A DNA stretch of 64,000 nt from Opisthocomus hoazin (Eukaryota; Chordata; Aves; Opisthocomiformes; Opisthocomidae), in the NCBI RefSeq assembly GCF_030867145.1, contig NC_134440.1:1674001-1738000 (forward strand), given 5' to 3'. The notes beneath the pieces are model-generated. The model was not told the origin of the DNA and did no database searches. It saw only the letters and a program-made list of their open reading frames with translations. The translations under genes were made by a program, and so were the position numbers. Positions 45,900 to 58,400 of the stretch are shown piece by piece (position 1 is the stretch's first letter; each line of letters opens with the position of its first letter).

Positions 45900-47650
45900 C
45901 CTCAAAGGTGTTAAGGCTTGTATGTGAAGAGCTTAATGTTCTTTTGCATTTGTTTTTAGTTTTTTCTAACGGCAGGCTGTAGTTGGAATCTAGGTGGCAT
46001 TTCTGAATGGAAACAAGACCTCTGGAATTCCTAAGCTATTGGTCAGCATTGGGCTGACTTCTACAATATGTTTTTTGCAGATGCAGAGGAACGAGCCGTA
46101 CGCCAAAGGGTGACGGAGGAGAGGTGAGCGGAGCATCATAAGCAGGTGGGTTCGCATGTGATGTCGGAGGGAAGATGTGACCGGTGGCTATAGGACTAGC
46201 TTTTGGGTTTCGATTTGTGGGTTTTTTATTAACCTTGAAGGTGCAATGCAGGTTTACGGGCAGCAGAGGTGACTTGGGCAAGGTGAGCCGTGACTAGCGG
46301 CCTGTAGTAGCAGTTAATGTTCAGGTGTCTTATAGTCGGCAAAGCTACAAGCTTTTGCAGGGGCCTTTGGCATTGGACCAGCATTTGAGGTGAGCCAGGG
46401 CGGTAGCGAGGAGGAGCATGGGTGGATGATTTCTCAGGAGCGCAACAGTAATTTTGTCTCTTGCTATCTTGGGTTATCAAGAGCGATGAGGGCCGCAGCA
46501 TCTCATTCTGGACCCAGCAGGTGAGCGGAGAATCCCAGTGCTTCTGAGGACGGGGATGTTGTGGAAGGTGTTGTGTTGGCCAGTGTGATGCTTACCTTCA
46601 GAACTGCTTGTGGGTTTTCTTTTTTTGCACAGGAGGAAGCAGAACCTGGCGACTGCAGGAGCATCCCAGATATCAGATGTGTTTTCTGTCGAGGATGGGT
46701 TTAGAGCCGTGTCCCTCTGAAAGCAAAGTAGAGGGATCGGGGCCCAGGGAGGGTCTGGAGGGAGGGGACCATGGTTGGGCATCACGGGGAAGGCTTGTGA
46801 AGTTAGCGTAGGGGAGCAGGCTGCCCTGGAACAGGCCCCTTTGGCCCGGTAAAGGGAAGGGGTTTCTCTTAAGCCCCAGCGGGCAGGGCAGTTCCAGCCT
46901 GTTGTGTTGTTTGCGTGGTCTGTCTTATGTGTCTTAGAACTTACCTGGCTCTCCAGTTCTTCATTGGTCTTTGTGCTCAACGAGCACCTTTACACATCAG
47001 GTGCCCTCCCTAGGATCTTGAATGCCTGTGGCCAGTGGCATACTGTCATTTGGGCGCTTCTTTTATTTCCCTTGAAGTGTAAAACATGGATTGATCTCAT
47101 GCCTTGGAAGTTTCTAGTTGGTTCTCTTTTGCGGTGTTCCAGGCAGTGCCAGCATCTCTTCTCTCTACTGGTTCATTTTCACGGACTGTGGGACTTGTTC
47201 CCTGCATCCTTACCATCTTAGGTCTTGAAGCCAGGCTTCTTGCACATCCATCGTCTCCATTTTGACTGTAACTTCTTGTAAGGGACCATTGGGTTCTCCT
47301 GCTGTTCTGGGGCTGCCGTGGAGCCTCCTTGCTCCGGGCTGTTGCGGCCCTATTGGTTTCCTTGTCTGACTGCTTCTTGGGTCCAGCAGTCATTGCTCTT
47401 GCGGAGAGTTTTCTCTCTTCTTTGAATTCCATTGTTTGTGGTGGTGTGTGTACCATTGGTCTGTGCCTGTGTGTGTCTGGCTTGGAGCTGCTCTGTCCAG
47501 GGTTGTAAAGTCAGGGGTAGAAGGAATAGCAATAGGAAGCTACAGTTAATATGTTGATAGGCCTAGACTGTTGTGGCAGAGGCTGGGCAGTGAGCTCGGA
47601 TGGAGCGGCCATCAGCAGGCAGTGTGGACTGTCATTTCAACAGTGTTTTA
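45900..47650 (+). repeat. tandem duplication, copy A, with short exon-like blocks
   Basis: Collinear with about 47690-49452 at an offset near 1.8 kb. Exon-like blocks with AG acceptor and GTGAG donor: 46081-46123, 46252-46282, 46361-46389, a block ending at 46520, and an acceptor at 46632. No conserved frame seen. Confidence 0.6.
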
Positions 47651-47689
47651 CAGAGGTGATGGGAGTTGTGCAGGAGGGGCCGATCGACG

Positions 47690-49452
47690 GCAGCAAAGCA
47701 GATTGAATGCCAACAGTATTCAGATTTGTATGTGTGGGGTCTAAAGTTTTGTCTTTTTTCCATTGTTTTTTTCTTAATGGCAGGCTAGAGTTGGCCTCTA
47801 GATGGTATTCTGAAATCAAGCAATAGAGCTGGACTCTAAGCTCTTGGTCAGCCTCTAGGTGACTTGTCCACAGGCAACCGCAAAAAATTAATAAACGAGA
47901 TGGGCACCAAAGAGCCATGGAGGTGGCGAGCGGTGTGTCAAAAGAAGGTGCGTTGGTGCATCATGTTGAGGGAAGATGTGACTGGTGGCTACAGGACTCT
48001 ATCTGGTTGGTGGTTTGTGTGTTATTTTGAAGGTGCAAAGGAATAAGCGCAGTGAGGTATCAGCACCAGCGGTGACTTCAGCAAGGTGAGCTATGACCAG
48101 TGGGCTGAAGTATCAGTTATTTTTCAAGTGTCATATAGTTGGTGAAGCTATAAGCATCCTTTGTTTGCATTTCGTAGATGGTACCCGAGCTGCAGCATGG
48201 CAACATGTAAATGGCAGAGACAACATGGGTGAGCAGCCAAGGTAGAGGCTGGGTGATAGCAATTGGTGTGGGTAGACTGTGTGGTTATGGGCAGTATCTC
48301 AACGTGTGTCTCTTTGCTGTGATTGTTGCAGATGCCACATGCAGACTCAAAGGGGCATAGCAACATGCTGACGTCTGAGAAGGTGAGGCAATTGTGTGCT
48401 GGGTCAGTGTGTGAGAGCAAAGTATTGTGCAGCAACTCAGTGAAGCGTATCTCTTTTGGTTTTTCAGGGGCTAAGCGGGCCACCTGTGGCATTAGACAAG
48501 CTCTTGAGGTGAGCCAGGGTGGCACTGTGGGGCAGGTGACTTCTCACGGGCACAATGGTAATTTTGTCTCTTGGTATCTGAGGTAGCAGAAATGATGATG
48601 GCTGCAGCGTCTGACTCTGGAACGAGCAGGTGAGCAGAGCATCCTGGTGCTTCTGAGGAGGGGATTTTTGTGGAAGAGGTTGGTCTTGGCCAGTGTGATG
48701 CTTTCTGTCAGCACTGTTTCTGGGTTTTTTCCTTTTCAGATGACAAAGCGGAACCAGGTGACTGCAGTAGCTTCCCAATTAGCCAATGTGCTTTTTGTCA
48801 AGGATGGATTCAGACCCCTGGCCCTCCAAAAGCTAAGTCGAGGGACTGGAGGGAGGGGACCATGGCTGGGAATTGCAGGGAGGGCTTGTAAAGTTAGCGT
48901 AGGGGAGAGGGCTGTCCAGGAGTGGGCCCTTTTGCGCATGTAAAGGGAAGGAAGGGATTTCTCTTCAGCCCAGGTGGCCAGGGCAGTTGTAGCCTGTGTC
49001 TTTGGTGCTATATTGTTTTTGTGGTGCGTCTTGTGTCGCAGACCTTCCTCTGGTCTCGATGTCCTTGTTTCTCTTTGCACTCACAAAGCTCATCATGTGC
49101 CTCCATGCCATACCTGGGGTCTGGAATGCATGTACTCATTGGCATAGTGCCAATTCAGCTCTTCTCTTCTTGCCTTAAAAGCATAAAGTGTGGATCAGTC
49201 TAGCATCTCTCTTTTGTGGCATCATTCCAGGCTGTGCCAGCAGCTCTTCTCTCTTTCGGTCCATTTTTATGGACTGTGGGACTTGTCCCCTGCATCCTTA
49301 TGCTCTTAAGTGTTGAAGCTGGGCTTCTTGCACATCCATCATCTCCGTTTTGCCCGTAACATCTCGTAACAGACCATTCTGTTGTAATCTGGTTATCTGG
49401 GGCTGCTGTGGAGCCTCCTCGCTCTGGGCCACTGTGGCCCTGTCGGTCTCCT
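47690..49452 (+). repeat. tandem duplication, copy B, truncated by satellite
   Basis: Exon-like blocks: 47874 onward (donor degraded), a block ending at 48085, 48178-48228, 48332-48382, 48468-48508, 48590-48629, and an acceptor at 48739. Similarity to copy A runs through CTCCTYGCTCYGGGC (about 49420) and stops where the 191-bp array begins. Confidence 0.6.
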
Positions 49453-52400
49453 AGATTTCCAGGCTAGGTCTTTCTGGCTGCGAGCTATCTGCAGACGTTC
49501 GCATTTTGGGAGCAGGGCTGCCGGAGACGCCCGGCATGGACCCCCAGAGATACGTTTGAAGTTTTAAATGGCAAGACAAGCAAGCAGCCCCAGTCTCTGT
49601 GCCTCTGTGCGAGCAGTGCCATGGGCAGATGAGGCTGAGCAACAGCTTTCGAGGCTAGCTCTTTCTGGCTGCAAGCTATTTGCAGATGTTCGCATTTTGG
49701 GAGCAGGGCTGCCGGAGACGCCTGGGACGGACAACAAAAGCTACGTTTGAGGTGGCAAGACAAACAAGCAGCCCCAGTCTCTGTACCTCTGTGCGAGCAG
49801 TGCCATGGGCAGATGAGGCTGAGCAACAGCTTTCCAGGCTAGCTCTTTCTGGCTGCGAGCTATCTGCAGACGTTCGCATTTTGGGAGCAGGGCTGCCGGA
49901 GACGCCCGGCACGGATCCCCAAAGTTACGTTTGAAGTTTGAAGTACAAGAGAAGCAAGAAGCCCCAGTCTCTGTGCCTCTGTGCGAGCAGTGCCATGGGC
50001 AGATGAGGCTGAGGAACAGCTTTCGAGGCTAGCTCTTTCTGGCTGCGAGCTATCTGCAGACGTTCGTATTTTGGGAGCAGGGCTGCCGGAGGTGCCCGGC
50101 ACGGACACCCAGATATACATTTGAAGTTTGAGGTGGCAAGACAAGCAAGCAGCCCCAGTCTCTGTGCCTCTGTGAGAGCAGTGCCATGGGCAGATGAGGC
50201 TGAGCAACAGCTTTCCGGGCTAGCTCTTTCTGGCTGCGAGCTATCTGCAGACGTTCGCATTTTGGGAGCAGGGCTGCCTAAGACGCCCAGTACAATTCCC
50301 CAAAACTACGTTTGAAGTTTGAGGTGACAAGACAAGCAAGCAGCCCCAGTCTCTGTACCTCTGTGCGAGCAGTGCCATGGGCAGATGAGGCTGAGCAACA
50401 GCTTTCCAGGCTAGCTCTTTCTGGCTGCGAGCTATCTGCAGACGTTCGCATTTTGGGAGCAGGGCTGCCGGAGGTGCCCGGCACGGACACCCAGATATAC
50501 ATTTGAAGTTTGAGGTGGCAAGACAAGGAAGCAGCCCCAGTCTCTGTGCCTCTGTGAGAGCAGTGCCATGGGCAGATGAGGCTGAGCAACAGCTTTCCAG
50601 GCTAGCTCTTTCTGGCTGCGAGCTATCTGCAGACGTTCGCATTTTGGGAGCAGGGCTGCTGGAGGTGCCCGGCACGGACCCCCAGAGATACAGTTGACGT
50701 TTGAGGTGGTGAGACAAGCAAGCAGCCCCAGTCTCTGTGCCTCTGTGAGAGCAGTGCCATGGGCAGATGAGGCTGAGCAACAGCGTTCCAGGCTAGCTCT
50801 TTCTGGCTGCGAGCTATCTGCAGACGTTCGCATTTTGGGAGCAGGGATGCCGAAGACACCCGACAGGGACCCCCAGAGATACAGTTGACGTTTGAGGTGG
50901 CAAGAGAAGCAAGCAGCCCCAGTCTCTGTGCCTCTGTGCGAGCAGTGCCATGGGCAGATGAGGCTGAGCAACAGCTTTCGAGGCTAGCTCTTTCTGGCTG
51001 CGAGCTATTTGCAGATGTTCGAATTTTGGGAGCAGGGCTGCCGGAGACGCCTGGGCCGGACAACAAAAGCTACGTTTGAGGTGACAAGACAAACAAGCAG
51101 CCCCAGTCTCTGTACCTCTGTGCGAGCAGTGCCATGGGCAGATGAGGCTGAGCAACAGCTTTCCAGGCTAGCTCTTCCTGGCTGCGAGCTATCTGCAGAC
51201 GTTCGCATTTTGGGAGCAGGGCTGCCGGAGACGCCCGGCACAGATCCCCAAAGATACGTTTGAAGTTTTAAGTGGCAAGAGAAGTAAGCAGCCCCAGTCT
51301 CTGTGCCTCTGTGCGAGCAGTGCCATGGGCAGATGAGGCTGAGCAACAACTTTCGAGACCAGCTCTTTCTGGCTGCGAGCTATCTGCAGACGTTCGCATT
51401 TTGGGAGCAGGGCTGCCAGAGACGCCTGGCACGGACACCTAGAGATACATTTGAAGTTTGAGGTGGCAAGACAAGCTAGCAGCTCCAGTCTCTGTGCCTC
51501 TGTGCCAGCAGTGCAATGGGCAGATGAGGCTGAGCAACAGCTTTCCAGGCTAGCTCTTTCTGGCTGCGAGCTATCTGCAGACGTTCGCAATTTGGGAGCA
51601 GGGCTGCCGGGGGCGCCCAGTACAAATCCCGAAAGCTATGTTTGACGTTTGAGGTGGCAAGACAAGCAAGCAGCCCCAGTCTCTGTGCCTCTGTGCGAGC
51701 AGTGCCATGGGCAGATGAGGCTGAGCAACAGCTTTCCAGGCTAGCTCTTTCTGGCTGCGAGCTATCTGCAGACGTTCGCATTTTGGGAGCAGGGCTGCCG
51801 GAGGCGCCAGGCACGGACACCCAAAGCTACGTTTGAGGTGGCAAGAGAAGCAAGCAGCCACAGTCTCTGTGCCTCTGTGCGAGCAGTGCCATGGGCAGAT
51901 GAGGCTGAGCAACAGCTTTCCAGGCTAGCTCTTTCTGGCTGCGAGCTATCTGCAGACGTTCGCAATTTGGGAGCAGGGCTGCCGAGGGCGCCCAGTACAA
52001 ATCCTAAAAGCTACGTTTGAAGTTTGAGGTGTCAAGACAAGCAAGCAGCCACAGTCTCTGTACCTCTGTGAGAGCAGTGCCATGGGCAGATGAGGCTGAG
52101 CAACAGCTTTCCAGGCTAGCTCTTTCTGGCTGCGAGCTATCTGCAGACGTTCGCATTTTGGGAGCAGGGCTGCCGGGGGCGCCGAGTACAAATCCCGAAA
52201 GCTACGTTTGAAGTTTTAAGTGGCAAGAGAAGCAACCAGCCCCAGTCTCTGTACCTCTGTGCGAGCAGTGCCATGGGCAGATGAGGCTGAGCAACAACTT
52301 TCCAGGCTAGCTCTTTCTGGCTGCGAGCTATCTGCAGACGTTCGCATTTTGGGAGCAGGGCTGCCGAATGCGTCCGGCACGGACCCCAAAATCTACGATT

Positions 52401-55400
52401 GAAGTTTGAGGTGGTGAGACAAGGAAGCAGCCCCAGTCTCTGTGCCTCTGTGAGAGCAGTGCCATGGGCAGATGAGGCTGAGCAACAGCTTTCCAGGCTA
52501 GCTCTTTCTGGCTGCGAGCTATCTGCAGACGTTCGCAATTTGGGAGCAGGGCTGCCGGGGGCGCCCAGTACAAATCCCGAAAGCTACGTTTGAAGTTTGA
52601 GGTGGCAAGACAAGCAAGCAGCCCCAGTCTCTGTACCTCTGTGCGAGCAGTGCCATGGGCAGATGAGGCTGAGCAACAGCTTTCCAGGCTAGCTCTTTCT
52701 GGCTGCGAGCTATCTGCAGACGTTCGCATTTTGGGAGCAGGGCTGCCGGAGGCGCCAGGCACGGACACCCAAAGCGACGTTTCACGTTTGAGGTGGCAAG
52801 AGAAGCAACCAGCCACAGTCTCTGTGCCTCTGTGCGAGCAGTGCCATGGGCAGATGAGGCTGAGCAACAGCTTTCCAGGCTAGCACTTTCTGGCTGCGAG
52901 CTATCTGCAGACGTTCGCATTTTGGGAGCAGGGCTGCCGGAGGCGCCCGCCACGGACCCCCAGAGATACATTTGAAGTTTGAGGTGGGAAAACAAGCAAG
53001 CAGCCCCAGTCTCTGTGCCTCTGTGCGAGCAGTGCCATGGGCAGATGAGGCTGAGCAACAGCTTTCCAGGCTAGCTCTTTCTGGCTGCGAGCTATCTGCA
53101 GACGTTCGCATTTTGGGAGCAGGGCTGCCGAATGCGTCCGGCACGGACCCCAAAATCTACGATTGAAGTTTGAGGTGGTGAGACAAGCAAGCAGCCCCAG
53201 TCTCTGTGCCTCTGTGCGAGCAGTGCCATGGGCAGATGAGGCTGAGCAACAGCTTTCCAGGCTAGCTCTTTCTGGCTGCGAGCTATCTGCAGACGTTCGC
53301 AATTTGGGAGCAGGGCTGCCGGGGGCGCCCAGTACAAATCCCGAAAGCTACGTTTGAAGTTTGAGGTGGCAAGAGAAGCAACCAGCCTCAGTCTCTGTAC
53401 CTCTGTGCGAGCAGTGCCATGGGCAGATGAGGCTGAGCAACAGCTTTCCAGGCTAGCTCTTTCTGGCTGCGAGCTATCTGCAGACGTTCGCATTTTGGGA
53501 GCAGGGCTGCCGGAGGCGCCAGGCACGGACACCCAAAGCGACGTTTCACGTTTGAGGTGGCAAGAGAAGCAACCAGCCACAGTCTCTGTGCCTCTGTGCG
53601 AGCAGTGCCATGGGCAGATGAGGCTGAGCAACAGCTTTCCAGGCTAGCACTTTCTGGCTGCGAGCTATCTGCAGACGTTCGCATTTTGGGAGCAGGGCTG
53701 CCGGAGGCGCCCGGCACGGACCCCCAGAGATACATTTGAAGTTTGAGGTGGGAAAACAAGCAAGCAGCCCCAGTCTCTGTGCCTCTGTGCGAGCAGTGCC
53801 ATGGGCAGATGAGGCTGAGCAACAGCTTTCCAGGTTAGCTCTTTCTGGCTGCGAGCTATCTGCAGACGTTCGCATTTTGGGAGCAGGGCTGCCGGAGACG
53901 CCCGGCACGGATCCCCAAAGCTAAGTTTGAAGTTTTAAGTGGCAAGAGAAGCAAGCAGCCCCAGTCTCTGTGCCTCTGTGCGAGCAGTGCCATGGGCAGA
54001 TGAGGCTGAGCAACAGCTTTCGAGACTAGCTCTTTCTGGCTGCGAGCTATCTGTAGACGTTCGCATTTTGGGAGCAGGGCTGCCGGAGGCGCCCGGCACG
54101 GACACCGAGAGATACATTTGAAGTTTGAGGTGGCAACACAAGCAAGCAGCTCCAGTCTCTGTGCCTCTGTGCGAGCAGTGCCATGGGCAGATGAGTCTGA
54201 GCAACAACTTTCGAGGCTAGCTCTTTCTGGCTGCGAGCTATCTGCAGACGTTCGCATTTTGGGAGCAGGGCTGCCGGGGGCGCCCGGCACGGACCCCCAA
54301 AGCTACGATTGAAGTTTGAGGTGTCAAGACAAGCAAGCAGCCCCAGTCTCTGTGCCTCTGTGCGAGCAGTGCCATGGGCAGATGAGGCTGAGCAACAACT
54401 TTCGAGACTAGCTCTTTCTGGCTGCGAGCTATCTGCAGACGTTCGCAATTTGGGAGCAGGGGTGCCGGGGGCGCCCAGTACAAATCCCGAAAGCTACGTT
54501 TGACGTTTGAGGTGGCAAGAGAAGCAAGCAGCCCCAGTCTCTGTGCCTCTGTGCGAGCAGTGCCATGGGCAGATGGGGCTGAGCAACAGCTTTCCAGGCT
54601 AGCTCTTTCTGGCTGCGAACTATCTGCAGACGTTCGCATTTTGGGAGCAGGGCTGCTGGAGACGCCCGGCACGGACACCCAGAGATACATTTGAAGTTTG
54701 AGGTGGGAAAACAAGCAAGCAGCCCCAGTCTCTGTGCCTCTGTGCGAGCAGTGCCATGGGCAGATGAGGCTGAGCAACAGCTTTCCAGGTTAGCTCTTTC
54801 TGGCTGCGAGCTATCTGCAGACATTAGCATTTTGGGAGCAGGGCTGCCGGAGACGCCCGGCACGGATCCCCAAAGATACGTTTGAAGTTTTAAGTGGCAA
54901 GAGAAGCAAGCAGCCCCAGTCTCTGTGCCTCTGTGCGAGCAGTGCCATGGGCAGATGAGGCTGAGCAACAGCTTTCCAGGCTAGCTCTTTCTGGCTGCGA
55001 GCTATCTGCAGACGTTCGCATTTTGGGAGTAGGGCTGCCGGAGGCGCCCGGCACGGACCACCAGAGATACATTTGAAGTTTGAGGTGGCAAGAGAAGCAA
55101 GCAGCCCCAGTCTCTGTGCCTCTGTGCGAGCAGTGCCATGGGCAGATGAGGCTGAGCAACAGCTTTCCAGGCTAGCTCTTTCTGACTGCGAGCTATCTGC
55201 AGACGTTCGCATTTTGGGAGCAGGGCTGCCGGAGACGCCCGGCACGGATCCCCAAAGATACGTTTGAAGTTTTAAGTGGCAAGAGAAGGAAGCAGCCCCA
55301 GTCTCTGTACCTCTGTGCGAGCAGTGCCATGGGCAGATGAGGCTGAGCAACAACTTTCGAGACTAAGTCTTTCTGGCTGCGAGCTATCTGCAGACGTTTG

Positions 55401-58400
55401 CATTTTGGGAGCAGGGATGCCGGAGGCGCCAGGCACGGACACCCAAAGCTACGATTGAAGTTTGAGGTGGTGAGACAAGCAAGCAGCCCCAGTCTCTGTG
55501 CCTCTGTGCGAGCAGTGCCATGGGCAGATGAGGCTGAGCAACAGCTTTCCAGGCTAGCTCTTTCTGGCTGCGAGCTATCTGCAGACGTTCGCAATTTGGG
55601 AGCAGGGCTGCCGGGGGCGCCCAGTACAAATCCCGAAAGCTACGTTTGAAGTTTGAGGTGGCAAGACAAGCAAGCAGCCCCAGTCTCTGTACCTCTGTGC
55701 GAGCAGTGCCATGGGCAGATGAGGCTGAGCAACAGCTTTCCAGGCTAGCTCTTTCTGGCTGCGAGCTATCTGCAGACGTTCGCATTTTGGGAGCAGGGCT
55801 GCCGGAGGCGCCAGGCACGGACACCCAAAGCGACGTTTCACGTTTGAGGTGGCAAGAGAAGCAACCAGCCACAGTCTCTGTGCCTCTGTGCGAGCAGTGC
55901 CATGGGCAGATGAGGCTGAGCAACAGCTTTCCAGGCTAGCACTTTCTGGCTGCGAGCTATCTGCAGACGTTCGCATTTTGGGAGCAGGGCTGCCGGAGGC
56001 GCCCGGCACGGACCCCCAGAGATACATTTGAAGTTTGAGGTGGGAAAACAAGCAAGCAGCCCCAGTCTCTGTGCCTCTGTGCGAGCAGTGCCATGGGCAG
56101 ATGAGGCTGAGCAACAGCTTTCCAGGCTAGCTCTTTCTGGCTGCGAGCTATCTGCAGACGTTCGCATTTTGGGAGCAGGGCTGCCGAATGCGTCCGGCAC
56201 GGACCCCAAAATCTACGATTGAAGTTTGAGGTGGTGAGACAAGCAAGCAGCCCCAGTCTCTGTGCCTCTGTGCGAGCAGTGCCATGGGCAGATGAGGCTG
56301 AGCAACAGCTTTCCAGGCTAGCTCTTTCTGGCTGCGAGCTATCTGCAGACGTTCGCAATTTGGGAGCAGGGCTGCCGGGGGCGCCCAGTACAAATCCCGA
56401 AAGCTACGTTTGAAGTTTGAGGTGGCAAGACAAGCAAGCAGCCTCAGTCTCTGTACCTCTGTGCGAGCAGTGCCATGGGCAGATGAGGCTGAGCAACAGC
56501 TTTCCAGGCTAGCTCTTTCTGGCTGCGAGCTATCTGCAGACGTTCGCATTTTGGGAGCAGGGCTGCCGGAGACGCCCGGCACAGATCCCCAAAGATACGT
56601 TTGAAGTTTTAAGTGGCAAGAGAAGTAAGCAGCCCCAGTCTCTGTGCCTCTGTGCGAGCAGTGCCATGGGCAGATGAGGCTGAGCAACAACTTTCGAGAC
56701 CAGCTCTTTCTGGCTGCGAGCTATCTGCAGACGTTCGCATTTTGGGAGCAGGGCTGCCAGAGACGCCTGGCACGGACACCTAGAGATACATTTGAAGTTT
56801 GAGGTGGCAAGACAAGCTAGCAGCTCCAGTCTCTGTGCCTCTGTGCGAGCAGTGCAATGGGCAGATGAGGCTGAGCAACAGCTTTCCAGGCTAGCTCTTT
56901 CTGGCTGCGAGCTATCTGCAGACGTTCGCAATTTGGGAGCAGGGCTGCCGGGGGCGCCCAGTACAAATCCCGAAAGCTATGTTTGACGTTTGAGGTGGCA
57001 AGACAAGCAAGCAGCCCCAGTCTCTGTGCCTCTGTGCGAGCAGTGCCATGGGCAGATGAGGCTGAGCAACAGCTTTCCAGGCTAGCTCTTTCTGGCTGCG
57101 AGCTATCTGCAGACGTTCGCATTTTGGGAGCAGGGCTGCCGGAGGCGCCAGGCACGGACACCCAAAGCTACGTTTGACGTTTGAGGTGGCAAGAGAAGCA
57201 AGCAGCCACAGTCTCTGTGCCTCTGTGCGAGCAGTGCCATGGGCAGATGAGGCTGAGCAACAGCTTTCCAGGCTAGCTCTTTCTGGCTGCGAGCTATCTG
57301 CAGACGTTCGCAATTTGGGAGCAGGGCTGCCGAGGGCGCCCAGTACAAATCCTAAAAGCTACGTTTGAAGTTTGAGGTGTCAAGACAAGCAAGCAGCCCC
57401 AGTCTCTGTACCTCTGTGAGAGCAGTGCCATGGGCAGATGAAGCTGAGCAACAGCTTTCCAGGCTAGCTCTTTCTGGCTGCGAGCTATCTGCAGACGTTC
57501 GCATTTTGGGAGCAGGTCTGCCAGAGACGCCTGGCACGGATCCCCAAATATACGTTTGAAGTTTTAAGTGGCAAGAGAAGCAACCAGTCCCAGTCTCTGT
57601 ACCTCTGTGCGAGCAGTGCCATGGGCAGATGAGGCTGAGCAACAGCTTTCCAGGCTAGCTCTTTCTGGCTGCGAACTATCTGCAAACGTTCGCATTTTGG
57701 GAGTAGGGCTGCCGGAGGCGCCCGGCACGGATCCCCAAATATACGTTTGAAGTTTTAAGTAGCAAGACAAGCAAGCAGCCCCAGTCTCTGTGCCTCTGTG
57801 CGAGCAGTGCCATGGGCAGATGAGGCTGAGCAACAGCTTTCCAGGCTAGCTCTTTCTGGCTGCGAGCTATCTGCAGACGTTCGCATTTTGGGAGCAGGGC
57901 TGCCGGGGGCGCCGAGTACAAATCCCGAAAGCTACGTTTGAAGTTTGAGGTGGCAAGACAAGCAAGCAGCCCCAGTCTCTGTACCTCTGTGCGAGCAGTG
58001 CCATGGGCAGATGAGGCTGAGCAACAGCTTTCCAGGCTAGCTCTTTCTGGCTGCGAGCTATCTGCAGACGTTCGCATTTTGGGAGCAGGGCTGCCGGAGG
58101 CGCCAGGCACGGACACCCAAAGCGACGTTTCACGTTTGAGGTGGCAAGAGAAGCAACCAGCCACAGTCTCTGTGCCTCTGTGCGAGCAGTGCCATGGGCA
58201 GATGAGGCTGAGCAACAGCTTTCCAGGCTAGCACTTTCTGGCTGCGAGCTATCTGCAGACGTTCGCATTTTGGGAGCAGGGCTGCCGGAGGCGCCCGGCA
58301 CGGACCCCCAGAGATACATTTGAAGTTTGAGGTGGGAAAACAAGCAAGCAGCCCCAGTCTCTGTGCCTCTGTGCGAGCAGTGCCATGGGCAGATGAGGCT

